A stretch of DNA of 64,000 nt from an uncultured Gammaproteobacteria bacterium (lineage in GTDB: Bacteria > Pseudomonadota > Gammaproteobacteria > Enterobacterales > Psychrobiaceae), in assembly GCA_913060565.1 (NCBI GenBank), contig CAJXRU010000008.1:1-64000 (forward strand), read 5' to 3'. A program made the translations under genes and the position numbers. This document shows, piece after piece, positions 50,091-59,354 of the stretch (the first letter of the stretch is position 1; each line of letters starts with the position of its first letter). The notes beneath the pieces are model-generated. The model ran no database searches. It was not told the DNA's origin and saw only the letters and a list, made by a program, of their open reading frames with translations.

Positions 50091-50197
50091 CATCAATATC
50101 TCTTGATGAAAATGTTGGCGTACACTGGCGCCTTGTCTGTATGACGACTTTTATACCTTTCCTGTTTTCCTTTGATGTTCCTTTTACATAGGATTTG

Positions 50198-50213
50198 TTA
50201 TGTTATAACATAA
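50198..50213. promoter_or_regulatory. Perfect 16-base palindrome upstream of a receptor gene
   Basis: TTATGTTA followed directly by TAACATAA, centred 66 bases before the ATG at 50271. The core TGTTATAACA resembles overlapping halves of a Zur-type site, but spacing differs from the odd Zur boxes at 58854-58898. It is a candidate operator, perhaps for the adjacent LytTR regulator. Confidence 0.5.
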
Positions 50214-50270
50214 TGGTGTTGCAAACGCTGCACTATTAATTTGTCTTAGAATCGCCTCAGGAAATAGATA

Positions 50271-52295
50271 ATGAAAAGAGTTTTACTGTCGTTTTATGCT
50301 GTAGCTTTGACAGCAATCTTTTGCCTTTCAAGCCAAGCTAGTAACAAGCTTTTTCATGAATTTTCGCAACGGTTCTTTGATGATTACGCCGTTCAAACAG
50401 CACTTGATATGGTTAATGTTATTCCGGGATTTCAAGCTGATTTTGGCGAATCAGTTCGTGGACTATCCGGTGGTGGCGGCAACATTCTTATTGATGGAAA
50501 AAGGCCATCGGTAAAGTCAGGAGATATCAGTGATATTCTGAGCAATATACCAGCGCAAGATGTGGCCAAGATTGAATTAATTGTTGGTAGTTCAGGTTCC
50601 GGCGATGCGGCTGAAAAGAGTAATGTAATTAATATTATTCGTGCAAAATCAGCGTCGAGTTTACGAATCGAAGGAACAGAAAATTATGTCGACGAAAGCC
50701 GTGTTCAGCCCAAGTTACTCGTCAATTATAGTGGCCATTGGAACCAATGGCGCTTCCAAGTTGATAGCCTTTATAACACTGAAAAAATACCAACGTTGGC
50801 AACGGTGGATACATTCGATGCTACAGATTTCGGTGTTGATAGATACGTTCAATCTCAAGTATCAGATCTTGATGAATACACCTTAACGACCAATGTGTCT
50901 CGTCAATATGATAAATCAGAGTTAGCTATTTACAATAAATTGAAATGGAGTCGTTATCAGCCACTCACTAAGCGGCGTAAGAATTTACAGCAATTGCATT
51001 ATTTTCTTAATGACCGTGATAGTGCATATATCATGGGAGAACTAGGCATTGATTATGACGTTGAACTGAGCAATCAGTGGCGCAGTCGATGGCAAGGTAT
51101 TTTTCTTGTTAATCATTGGGATGTAGAGCGTTTAACCCTCGACGACATTGTGTCTGACATTGGCAGTCATCAACGCCGATATGATTATGTATTTGATCGC
51201 AATAAAACCGAGACTATTTTAAAAAGTACTTGGCGTAATAGCGCTTTGTTGTTTAATCCAGAGTTTGGCGTTGAAGTAGCGCATAATAAAAGCAAGTTTA
51301 CGACTGATTACAGCAAAGTTGAGCACGGCGTTCGAGAGCCCATTACTTTAGCTGCTGCTAACGTAATGGTCGAAGAATTGCGCGGTGATGTGTTTGTAAG
51401 AGGCTTACATAAGCTTTCATCCCAATTTTCGTTGAATTTTGCTATGGCCGCTGAATATTCTAAGTTGTCAGTTTCGGGCGGCGCGTCGAATCAGCAAAAT
51501 TATGTCTTTGCAAAACCGAGTGTTGCTTTGGTTTATTCTTCTCCTAATCGCTGGACGTGGCAAACACAAATTGCGCGTAGTGTTGGGCAGTTAAACTTCA
51601 AGTTATTCGCGGCACAGTCCAATCAGGTAGATAATAGAAATACCGCAGGAAACCCGTCAATAAAGCCGGATACAAAAGTTCGATTAACTAGCCAAATTAA
51701 TTATTCATTCTCAAGTAAAGGGGCAATTAAGCTCGAAATATTTCGAGATTGGCGTAAAGATGTGTTGGAGCAAATAGTATTGCCATCTGGTGACATTGGT
51801 ATTGGAAATAGTGGTGATGCTAGCGTTGTAGGCTTATCTTCGCAATTGACATTGCCAATAGATTACTTGTTGCCGAAGGGATTGCTATCGATTGATGCGC
51901 AATTTACCGATGGTGACTATAGAGACCTATCTACCGGGGTTTCTCGTCAATTGACGGCGACTAAACAACCAGATGTGAATGTAAGTATTCGGCAAGATAA
52001 TACGTGGTATGGTTTGTCTTGGGGAGCCACCTATACCTTACAAACTACAACTGATCATTTTTATATTAGCGAATATAATCAAGTTGCTGAAGATGGGATA
52101 TGGGCGGTTTATATTGAAAAAGAAATGATGAGTAACTGGCGATTAAGATTAGATGCTAATACATTGGGTCGGGCGTTAAATCAGAGTACCCGCTATTTTT
52201 ATCCTCAACATCGAGCGCAAGAAGTGTCACATTGGCAGCGTAGATCGATCCAAAATCCTTGGCGGTTGGCATTGTCGCTTTCTGTGGTTATCTAG
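50271..52295 (+). CDS. TonB-dependent-receptor-like outer membrane protein
   Basis: A 674-residue exported protein (signal MKRVLLSFYAVALTAIFCLSSQAS). A plug-like domain lies at about 45-125: LDMVNVIPGFQADFGESVRGLSGGGGNILIDGKRPS, then DILSNIPAQDVAKIELIVGSSGS and VINIIR. A beta-barrel of alternating aromatic and polar strands follows and ends with a hydrophobic terminal strand (WRLALSLSVVI). No clear TonB box was seen at the mature N-terminus. CAGGAAA lies upstream of the ATG. Substrate unknown; a palindrome lies in its promoter region. Confidence 0.82.
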   Translation: MKRVLLSFYAVALTAIFCLSSQASNKLFHEFSQRFFDDYAVQTALDMVNVIPGFQADFGESVRGLSGGGGNILIDGKRPSVKSGDISDILSNIPAQDVAKIELIVGSSGSGDAAEKSNVINIIRAKSASSLRIEGTENYVDESRVQPKLLVNYSGHWNQWRFQVDSLYNTEKIPTLATVDTFDATDFGVDRYVQSQVSDLDEYTLTTNVSRQYDKSELAIYNKLKWSRYQPLTKRRKNLQQLHYFLNDRDSAYIMGELGIDYDVELSNQWRSRWQGIFLVNHWDVERLTLDDIVSDIGSHQRRYDYVFDRNKTETILKSTWRNSALLFNPEFGVEVAHNKSKFTTDYSKVEHGVREPITLAAANVMVEELRGDVFVRGLHKLSSQFSLNFAMAAEYSKLSVSGGASNQQNYVFAKPSVALVYSSPNRWTWQTQIARSVGQLNFKLFAAQSNQVDNRNTAGNPSIKPDTKVRLTSQINYSFSSKGAIKLEIFRDWRKDVLEQIVLPSGDIGIGNSGDASVVGLSSQLTLPIDYLLPKGLLSIDAQFTDGDYRDLSTGVSRQLTATKQPDVNVSIRQDNTWYGLSWGATYTLQTTTDHFYISEYNQVAEDGIWAVYIEKEMMSNWRLRLDANTLGRALNQSTRYFYPQHRAQEVSHWQRRSIQNPWRLALSLSVVI

Positions 52296-52419
52296 CCGTA
52301 ACCACAAGGGTACAAATTTAAAATTAGCGACTTATTGATATAAGTCAATTATGGGTACGCTTTGTCAATTTGATTGTATACGATGTGATAGCATCGACAT
52401 ATTCACGTAATTTAGACAG

Positions 52420-54972
52420 ATGGTGGGGCGGTCGTCGGTCAAACTTATGAAAGACAGTGCTTTAGACAATGTTGTCGAGCGCAGAGTTGTCACGTGTAGC
52501 AAAGAAACGACGTTGCGAGAAGCAACGAAGCTGATGCATCAACGACACTGCAGTTCGATCATTATTACCCAAGAAAACATTCCTATTGGTATATGGACAG
52601 AAGCCGATGCATTAAAGGTTAACATCCACCAATCAAGTATATTTGACTGCGAAATTTCGCGGTTTATGTCAACGCGCATCCACACTATTAAGATTGAGAT
52701 GTCACTGAACGATGCAACCTTAGAGCTCAAGCGTAATAACGTTAGACATTTAGTGGTTGTAGCGGCGGATAATCAACTTGTTGGCATCCTTTCCCAAAGT
52801 GATATTGTCATTCATCAAGATGCAACATTGTTTTTGAGTATGACGCAGGTGCAAACAGTGTTGCCTGAGCATACTCAATTGCATTTCGACATGAGCGGGT
52901 CGTTAATTGAAGCTATTCGGCACATGGGCACTCATCAATGTGATGCGCTTGTGATCGTTGAGAATACAATACCCATTGGTTTATTAACGGAACGCGATGT
53001 TGTGCGGCTGATGGCGCTAAATCAGCTAAACCTTCCATTAATTGATGCTATTAGTAAGCCTCTTATCACAGTGCCCAAAGGCATGAGTTTACTGGCCATT
53101 CGTTCATTTATGGAAAAACGCCATATTCGACATTTAGGTGTCGATGATGACGATGGTTCATTGCTTGGTATCATTTCATTTTCTGACATTCTTAATCGTA
53201 TTGAGCAAAGCTATGTCTCCCGTTTACGTAGTGCGTTAGCAAGCAGCGAAGCGTCGTTAAAAGAGAAAGAGTTTAATCTGCATATGGCGCATGCACTTAT
53301 TGAAGCGTCAGATGATGGCATCATGGTGGCAGATGAAAATGCGATCATTCAGTCGGTAAATCCTGCCTTTAGTATTCTTACAGGTTACACGGAAGAAGAA
53401 GCCGTTGGTCAGCGAGCCAATCTTTTAAGCTCCGGTCAGCATGATAAGAGTTTTTATGACGAGATGTGGGAAACTATTGATCGACAAGGGCGATGGCAAG
53501 GAGAGATTTGGAATCGCCGTAAAAATGGCGAAGTGTATCCGGAATGGTTAACCATCACGCGTATTAAAGAACCGGTAAATCAAACGGTGCTTTATGCTGG
53601 TATTTTTAATGACATTACTGAGCGCAAAAACTCAGAAACGATGATCGAGCACCTTGCTTATTATGATCCATTAACCAAGCTTCCAAATCGCCAACTATTT
53701 TACGATCGTCTTGATGCCGCTATTCTACAAGCTAATGCACATCATACTCAGTTGGCAGTGCTGTTTGTCGATTTAGATCACTTCAAGCGAATTAACGATT
53801 CTCTAGGTCATTCAGTTGGCGATAAAGTGCTGTGTGAAGTCGCCGATTTATTTGCTGAGTGTTTATCGGAGGTTGATACCATTGCCCGTATTGGTGGTGA
53901 TGAATTAGTGGTACTGCTCAATGATGTTCAAGAGCAAGCTGATGTATATCGAGCGGCACAGCGAATTGTTGATAGCCTCAAAAAGCCGTTAGCCATTGAT
54001 GGTCGTGAGCTTGTGATGACCACTAGCGTTGGCTGTGCTATCTATCCGCAAGATGGTGATAGTCGTGAAGAGCTGTTAAAGCATGCAGACAGCGCAATGT
54101 ATCGTGCTAAAGAAGAAGGCCGTAATAGATTCTGTTTGTTTTCAGCACAAATGAACGAACAGTCACAACGTCAACTGGCGATGGAGTCACGTTTACGTCA
54201 AGCATTAAAAAATGATGAATTTAACTTAGTTTATCAACCAAAGGTTAATGCGCAGACTTATGATATTGAGTCAGTGGAGGCGTTAATTCGATGGGACGAT
54301 CCTATCAATGGCAGTGTGCCTCCTAGCGTGTTTATTCCGCTGGCTGAAGAGCTCGGTTTAATTGAAGATATCGGTCATTGGGTGTTAATTGAAGCCATGC
54401 GTCAAGGTAAAGCATGGCAAGAAGAGCATCGTTTATCGATGCGGGTGTCAGTGAATGTTTCTGCTCGTCAATTGATTACCGAATCCTTAGTTAAGCAAAT
54501 TCAAGAAGGTCTTGATAACACAGGCTTCTCAGCGAGTTTACTTGATATTGAAATTACCGAAACCAGTGCCCTCAATAGCATTGAAACCATGATTAACTGT
54601 TTAACAGCGATTCGAGCAATGGGGGCAACGGTATCAATGGATGATTTTGGTACTGGGTATTCAAGTTTGAGTATGTTGACTAAGATGCCACTAGATTTTC
54701 TTAAAATTGATCGCAGTTTTATGGAAGGCATTCCCGGCAATATTGGTAATGAAGAGCTGATATCAACGATTGTGGTGATGGCGCATAACTTGAATTTACG
54801 TGTTGTCGCAGAAGGCGTTGAAACCTTAGAGCAGTTGCAATTTTTACAAGATTTAGCTTGCGAATACATTCAGGGATATTATTTTAGTAAACCAGTTGAT
54901 GCCAATACGATTGTTAAGCTTATTCATCAAGGCGTAGCCCCTAGCAATGAGCTAGGGACTGAGCTTACTTAA
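52420..54972 (+). CDS. CBS-PAS-GGDEF-EAL signalling protein
   Basis: An 850-residue cytoplasmic protein with no membrane segment. Four CBS motifs (about 20-265) such as VRHLVVVAADNQLVGILSQSDIV, a PAS domain with PAC (about 290-410; IMVADENAIIQSVNPAFSILTGYT), a GGDEF domain (about 420-580) with RIGGDELVVLL, and an EAL domain (about 600-845) with VEALIRWDDP, DDFGTGYSS, KIDRSF, VAEGVETLE and QGYYFSKP. It may make or break cyclic di-GMP; the GGDEL signature departs from GGDEF, so cyclase activity is uncertain while the EAL residues look intact. An ATG at 52447 is an alternative start. Confidence 0.93.
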   Translation: MVGRSSVKLMKDSALDNVVERRVVTCSKETTLREATKLMHQRHCSSIIITQENIPIGIWTEADALKVNIHQSSIFDCEISRFMSTRIHTIKIEMSLNDATLELKRNNVRHLVVVAADNQLVGILSQSDIVIHQDATLFLSMTQVQTVLPEHTQLHFDMSGSLIEAIRHMGTHQCDALVIVENTIPIGLLTERDVVRLMALNQLNLPLIDAISKPLITVPKGMSLLAIRSFMEKRHIRHLGVDDDDGSLLGIISFSDILNRIEQSYVSRLRSALASSEASLKEKEFNLHMAHALIEASDDGIMVADENAIIQSVNPAFSILTGYTEEEAVGQRANLLSSGQHDKSFYDEMWETIDRQGRWQGEIWNRRKNGEVYPEWLTITRIKEPVNQTVLYAGIFNDITERKNSETMIEHLAYYDPLTKLPNRQLFYDRLDAAILQANAHHTQLAVLFVDLDHFKRINDSLGHSVGDKVLCEVADLFAECLSEVDTIARIGGDELVVLLNDVQEQADVYRAAQRIVDSLKKPLAIDGRELVMTTSVGCAIYPQDGDSREELLKHADSAMYRAKEEGRNRFCLFSAQMNEQSQRQLAMESRLRQALKNDEFNLVYQPKVNAQTYDIESVEALIRWDDPINGSVPPSVFIPLAEELGLIEDIGHWVLIEAMRQGKAWQEEHRLSMRVSVNVSARQLITESLVKQIQEGLDNTGFSASLLDIEITETSALNSIETMINCLTAIRAMGATVSMDDFGTGYSSLSMLTKMPLDFLKIDRSFMEGIPGNIGNEELISTIVVMAHNLNLRVVAEGVETLEQLQFLQDLACEYIQGYYFSKPVDANTIVKLIHQGVAPSNELGTELT

Positions 54973-56345
54973 TGAGCGTGCTCTTCTTCGTTTTTAATAC
55001 CTAACCAACTGATATTAGCTGGTGTGAAATCTAAACTAAGTGCAGTTGTGATATCGCCATCGGCTAAATCCACCGCCACAATAGTATTGGCTAATGGATC
55101 GCTAATATAAGCTGTGTCAGCGTGTTGTGACATAACTAAGCTAAAGCTTTGTCCATCAGGCATTGTTGATACATCTTGCTGCGTAAAATCAACACGTGAA
55201 GCGAATTCCCACTCGGTTTCACCGTCATGGTCATGAGATTCTAGTAAGGTTAAATAACCTTGATTGTCTAGAATAACAAAGACGTCACCATCAACTGAAA
55301 AGCCGTAAGACACTGGGGCTGCATCAGTCTGCGGTTGCCAATCGATTTCACTCATTGCGCCATTAACGGCGTCGACAGTCACTAATAGTGGTGTTGTATC
55401 ACGTGCAGATGCGACACCAATAAGTGCATTGTGGCTATGGTGCCCATAAAGGCTGCCAACACGGCGCGAATCGAAGTTATCTAAATTGGCTATTTTGCTC
55501 ACATCAAAATCATGGCCGTCGTCTTTGGCCAAAAATACGCCGTCACCACAACCAAAAGCAACGAAGTTTTCACTTTGCGCCGCGCCATGCAGGTTTGGAC
55601 AAGTTGTATCGAAAATAACATCTTGCTCGTACTCATCGCCATGTTTGTGATAAACCGCCACTTGGTCTGGCAAAATTTTCGCTGCTGATGTGCTGGTGGC
55701 ATCATCACGTCGCACTGTGGTTAAAATGAAATCGCCGCGAGGCTCTGCTACGCCGTGCATATTCATATCGAATGTAATCACTTCACTGTCTGTTTTAGCT
55801 GCAGTGATGTTTTCGTCAGTGAGTAAATTGACAGAAGCATTAGTGCTGGTATCGGCATTACCATCGTTAAAAATAGCCATCACACCTTCGTGTTTAACGA
55901 CGTGAGTAGGCTGGCTGCTATCAATATGAAAATCGATTGTTGCAGGTGCTTGTTCATAATCATGCAAATGCGCGACGTGATCTTCGCGCCATAAACCACC
56001 ATCAATAAATCCAGTGTGGCCGTTCTCACGATTGGTAATGACTAGGTAACGGTAGCCGGCGGAAGCAGTGATTCTACTGCCAGCGTAGGTCGTTGAAAAC
56101 TGGCCAACTAGTTCACTATCGTCGAGATCAAATACTGATATTTGATCGCTATCAGGTGCGCTAATTGCCAATCGACCCAAACTATCGATGGTAATGTCGC
56201 CGCCGTTGCCGTGATTATGACCGTCATCTGGTGCTGGTTGTTCAGACTCTTTTTCATTGATGGTTGTTTTTGCGTCGCCACAACCTGTTAGCCAAAGGGT
56301 GCTGCATAGCGTTGCTATTAGGCTAAGTTTACATGTGTTTTTCAT
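54969..56345 (-). CDS. AztD-like zinc metallochaperone lipoprotein
   Basis: A 458-residue predicted lipoprotein (signal ending LWLTGC). A His-rich linker DDGHNHGNGGD follows the anchor, then a beta-propeller-like body with HVAHLHDYEQAPATIDFHID, VVKHEGVMAIFNDGN, NMHGVAEPRGDF and GHHSHNALIG. This fits the periplasmic AztD family, which hands zinc to binding proteins. It is downstream of the ZnuD-like receptor (36-bp gap) on the same strand, and Zur-box-like sites lie at the head of that operon. Its C-terminus ends NEEEHAH. Its stop shares a TTAA with the convergent gene. Confidence 0.8.
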   Translation of the reverse strand: MKNTCKLSLIATLCSTLWLTGCGDAKTTINEKESEQPAPDDGHNHGNGGDITIDSLGRLAISAPDSDQISVFDLDDSELVGQFSTTYAGSRITASAGYRYLVITNRENGHTGFIDGGLWREDHVAHLHDYEQAPATIDFHIDSSQPTHVVKHEGVMAIFNDGNADTSTNASVNLLTDENITAAKTDSEVITFDMNMHGVAEPRGDFILTTVRRDDATSTSAAKILPDQVAVYHKHGDEYEQDVIFDTTCPNLHGAAQSENFVAFGCGDGVFLAKDDGHDFDVSKIANLDNFDSRRVGSLYGHHSHNALIGVASARDTTPLLVTVDAVNGAMSEIDWQPQTDAAPVSYGFSVDGDVFVILDNQGYLTLLESHDHDGETEWEFASRVDFTQQDVSTMPDGQSFSLVMSQHADTAYISDPLANTIVAVDLADGDITTALSLDFTPANISWLGIKNEEEHAH

Positions 56346-56381
56346 CGTTAGTTCCTTGTTTAAATTTGTTCGCTATCAAAA

Positions 56382-58832
56382 TTAGAAATAAGCACGGAAG
56401 CCAACAGCTAGGCTTCGTCCTTGTCGCGGGGCAATGTCTTTCACAAAAGAGCTGTGCACTTTGGCGTATTCGTCGGTGAGGTTTTTTGCGGTGGCGTAAA
56501 ATGTAATATCGTGATCCAAGAGCGGTAACTGATAGCTAACACCAAGATCTACCAAGGTATAACCGTTGGTTGCCGTTTCTAAATTGGCCACCTTGTCTTG
56601 TTCTTGATAGCGCGTAATATCAAGATGGGCACTAAAGCTCTCAAGTTGATATCTCAAGTTTGTGCCAAAGCGCAGCGGTGGAGTGCGCGGTAAATCACCG
56701 CCATTTTTCAAGCGTGCTCTGACGTAATCAGCGAAGAATGATGAAGACAATTGTTCGTTAATATTCCAATTAACTTGCGCTTCAAAACCGTGTAATGTCG
56801 CATCTTGTGATTTAAAGATGTAAACAGGGAGTTCACCTGCGCTATGGCCGCCGTGATCATGACCATGATGGTCATGTCCGTCACTACCAAACAAGCCTGT
56901 AGCAACTTGGTAATAGTAGTTGTCTACTTGGTTATAAAAGGCGTTAACAATAACGGCAACATCGCCCTGGGTTTTTCTAAAGCTGATATCAATGTTATTG
57001 GCTGTTTCTAAATCGATGCTTTGGTTGTTTAATGCAACTTCATTGTGATCGTTAAGGGAAAATAATGCGCCGACTTCATAACTTCGCGTACCAATGTGTG
57101 GACCAAATGATAGTAATTCTGATGCTGAAGGGGCGCGTTGTGAACGAGATATCGAGGCACCAACGTTATAGCCTTCAGTAAAATCCCACACTACACCTAG
57201 TGATGTAGTTATCGGCGTGAAGGTTTGCTCTACTGCGAATACACGTGTTAATTCAGTACTTTCTTCTTCGTGACCATGGTCATGAATCTCTGCTTCACCT
57301 GCTTCATCGTGACCATGAGCTTCCAAATGTGGTAGTCGAACATTTTTTGCATCTAACGTTACACGCTCTACTCGCGCGCCAAATTGAACAAGCACATCGT
57401 CAAAGTGACGCTCTTGCATCATGGCAAGCGCCATCATTTTTTGGGTAGATGGTGGCGTAAATGCTTCGCTGCCAATCGCCTCTATGTCGGTGTCTTTTGC
57501 GTGAAAACTTAGGCCGCCGCGCCAATCCATAATTGGGTGATGGAGTAAATCAACTTTCAGCTCTGTAGTATCATTGGCAAAGGTGGTGCCTACTGCGCCC
57601 GCTTCAATTTCTGCGTGTTTGTAATCGGTGTAAGAGGCCTTGAAATTAACAGCACTAAATAAACTGTCGTCAAAGTTATATTCACCGATTAACTGGTAGC
57701 GATTTTGCTCTAAATCAGCAAAAACTTGTGGCTCTGACTTTTCGTCATGATCGTGTTCATCTGCATGAGTTTCTTCTTCACCATGCGTATGACCAGGAAT
57801 GCCGTATTCGCGGTTTAATTTACCAGCAGAAAGGCCGACGTAACCTTGGTCGAATAGGTAGCTGCCACCTAACGTAAAACTATTTGATTCTTCTGCGCTG
57901 TTTTCAACTTTATTGTGATGTTCGTTACTTGCGGCTGACTTTGGCGGCTCAGGGATACGATAATCATCTGATTCACGCCAAAAACCATCAGCATAAAATG
58001 CAAATGAATCGGTGCCATTTTTGACATTAAAAGCAGCTAATTTTTGGTTGTTAACTGAATTTTTTTCGAGAATAAACTCACCAAATGGCGTGTTGTTAGT
58101 TGGCACGCGCTCATCGACTACATTAACGACGCCACCGATTGCACCGCTGCCGAAAAAGAGCGTTGCTGGACCACGTAATACTTCAATTTGCGTGGCAGTT
58201 GATGCTTCTGTTGCCACGCTATGATCAGGGCCAACACGTGATACATCACTAACATCTAATCCATTTTGAGTAATCATTACTCGTGGCCCGCTTAAACCAC
58301 GGATAATTGGTGTGCTTGCAACGCCAGCGTGAAAATTGGTGTGTACGCCTACTTGCTTCTCTAATGTATCACCCAACGTAGAGGCTTGCTGTTGACGAAG
58401 CTTTTCTCCTGACAGTACAGATACAGGAATACTCGCTTCCATGACTGATGCATGAAATGGCGTTGCTTTGACATCAATGACTTCAATCGCTGAACGCGCT
58501 AACGAGATTGCTACATTGGCACCATCATTGAGGGCAACGTGTTTATTAATATGTGCATACCCTGGCGCTGTGATGTGTAGTTCCAGTGCTTTATCTGGTG
58601 CATTGGCAAAATGAAAATCGCCATTTTTATTGGTAGTTACTTGCTGCTTACTATCAAGAATACGGACTTTAGCGCCGCTAATTTTATTGCCTTGGTTGTC
58701 GATTATCGTGCCAGAAACGGTTTGTGCCATGCTGCCAGTACTGAACATTAAGCCAATGAGCAGACTTACTTTAGTAAGCACGTGTTTGGTGGCTCTATGT
58801 TTAATAGACGTGTGTGTGGCGGAAATATTCAC
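56382..58832 (-). CDS. znuD: ZnuD-like TonB-dependent zinc receptor
   Basis: An 816-residue outer-membrane receptor. A signal peptide (ending STGSMAQ) precedes a carboxypeptidase-regulatory-like domain (VSGTIIDNQGNKISGAKVRIL), a plug (IPVSVLSGEKLRQQQASTLGDTLEKQVGVHTNF, PIIRGLSGPRVMITQNGLD, FFGSGAIGGVVNV) and a barrel. Three His/Asp/Glu-rich loops stand out: HTHGEEETHADEHDHDEKSE (about 348), HLEAHGHDEAGEAEIHDHGHEE (about 500) and GHDHHGHDHGGHS (about 645), likely zinc-capture sites. Transcription starts next to Zur-box-like palindromes. It leads an operon with the AztD-like gene. Confidence 0.9.
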   Translation of the reverse strand: MNISATHTSIKHRATKHVLTKVSLLIGLMFSTGSMAQTVSGTIIDNQGNKISGAKVRILDSKQQVTTNKNGDFHFANAPDKALELHITAPGYAHINKHVALNDGANVAISLARSAIEVIDVKATPFHASVMEASIPVSVLSGEKLRQQQASTLGDTLEKQVGVHTNFHAGVASTPIIRGLSGPRVMITQNGLDVSDVSRVGPDHSVATEASTATQIEVLRGPATLFFGSGAIGGVVNVVDERVPTNNTPFGEFILEKNSVNNQKLAAFNVKNGTDSFAFYADGFWRESDDYRIPEPPKSAASNEHHNKVENSAEESNSFTLGGSYLFDQGYVGLSAGKLNREYGIPGHTHGEEETHADEHDHDEKSEPQVFADLEQNRYQLIGEYNFDDSLFSAVNFKASYTDYKHAEIEAGAVGTTFANDTTELKVDLLHHPIMDWRGGLSFHAKDTDIEAIGSEAFTPPSTQKMMALAMMQERHFDDVLVQFGARVERVTLDAKNVRLPHLEAHGHDEAGEAEIHDHGHEEESTELTRVFAVEQTFTPITTSLGVVWDFTEGYNVGASISRSQRAPSASELLSFGPHIGTRSYEVGALFSLNDHNEVALNNQSIDLETANNIDISFRKTQGDVAVIVNAFYNQVDNYYYQVATGLFGSDGHDHHGHDHGGHSAGELPVYIFKSQDATLHGFEAQVNWNINEQLSSSFFADYVRARLKNGGDLPRTPPLRFGTNLRYQLESFSAHLDITRYQEQDKVANLETATNGYTLVDLGVSYQLPLLDHDITFYATAKNLTDEYAKVHSSFVKDIAPRQGRSLAVGFRAYF

Positions 58833-58853
58833 AAAGACTCCTTTAAATAAAAT

Positions 58854-58871
58854 GTAATGTTATAATGTAAC
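58854..58871. promoter_or_regulatory. Candidate Zur box 1
   Basis: GTAATGTTATAATGTAAC contains GTTATAATGTAAC, a 13-base palindrome with one mismatch. It lies 22 bases from the znuD-like ATG. Together with the site centred at 58891 it sits in the 108-base divergent gap, so one repressor could control both sides. Confidence 0.7.
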
Positions 58872-58883
58872 TTTGGTTGGTAA

Positions 58884-58898
58884 TGTTATATTATAACA
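58884..58898. promoter_or_regulatory. Candidate Zur box 2
   Basis: TGTTATA-T-TATAACA is a perfect 15-base palindrome with a one-base centre. It matches the central part of the gammaproteobacterial Zur consensus (ATGTTATA-N-TATAACAT). Its centre is 26 bases from that of box 1, and the merC ATG is 43 bases downstream. Zur identity is inferred from pattern and from the genes on both sides. Confidence 0.8.
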
Positions 58899-58940
58899 AT
58901 ATGTAATTCAACAGACGGTTTGATCTTCAGAGGAATATTT

Positions 58941-59342
58941 ATGGAACACGCAATAATCAAGCAACAATCAATCAAAGATAAAATGGGTATCTTTTTCTCG
59001 GGAGTGTGTATTGCACATTGCTTAGTCATGCCATTTTTGGCCATTGTGTTGGGGTCAAATGTGTTAGTCAGTGCATTAACTGAGGAGTGGTTTCACACGT
59101 TGTTGCTATTGCCTATTTTCGCCATGCTAATTTTTAGTGTGCCGCAAGTTTGGTTAGTGACACGTAATCCGTGGTTGTTGGTGTTAGCGATTAGCGGTGT
59201 TGCATTATTATCATGTTCACGCATGTTTCACGGCATTGGTGAAACGTTCTTGACCGTTGCAGGTTCAGGTTTAGTCATCGCTGCTCATCATTTGAGTCTA
59301 AAACTTCGTCAGTTATTTCTTGAACAAACTCAAGAGTATTAA
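58941..59342 (+). CDS. MerC-domain membrane protein
   Basis: A 133-residue protein of about four membrane segments with the MerC-type cysteine motif in FFSGVCIAHCLVMPFLAI. The ATG at 58941 is chosen for an AGAGGA site about 7 bases upstream; a TTG at 58920 would overlap the presumed promoter. It is 12 bp upstream of a COG0523 GTPase and opposite the ZnuD-like gene. MerC proteins carry mercury, but the zinc context suggests a zinc or other transition-metal role here. That is inferred. Confidence 0.82.
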   Translation: MEHAIIKQQSIKDKMGIFFSGVCIAHCLVMPFLAIVLGSNVLVSALTEEWFHTLLLLPIFAMLIFSVPQVWLVTRNPWLLVLAISGVALLSCSRMFHGIGETFLTVAGSGLVIAAHHLSLKLRQLFLEQTQEY

Positions 59343-59354
59343 TGGGTCGGATCG

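Noticed and set aside
54501-54869. 122-codon open frame on the minus strand
   Set aside because: It lies opposite the EAL domain and is explained as a mirror of that coding sequence.
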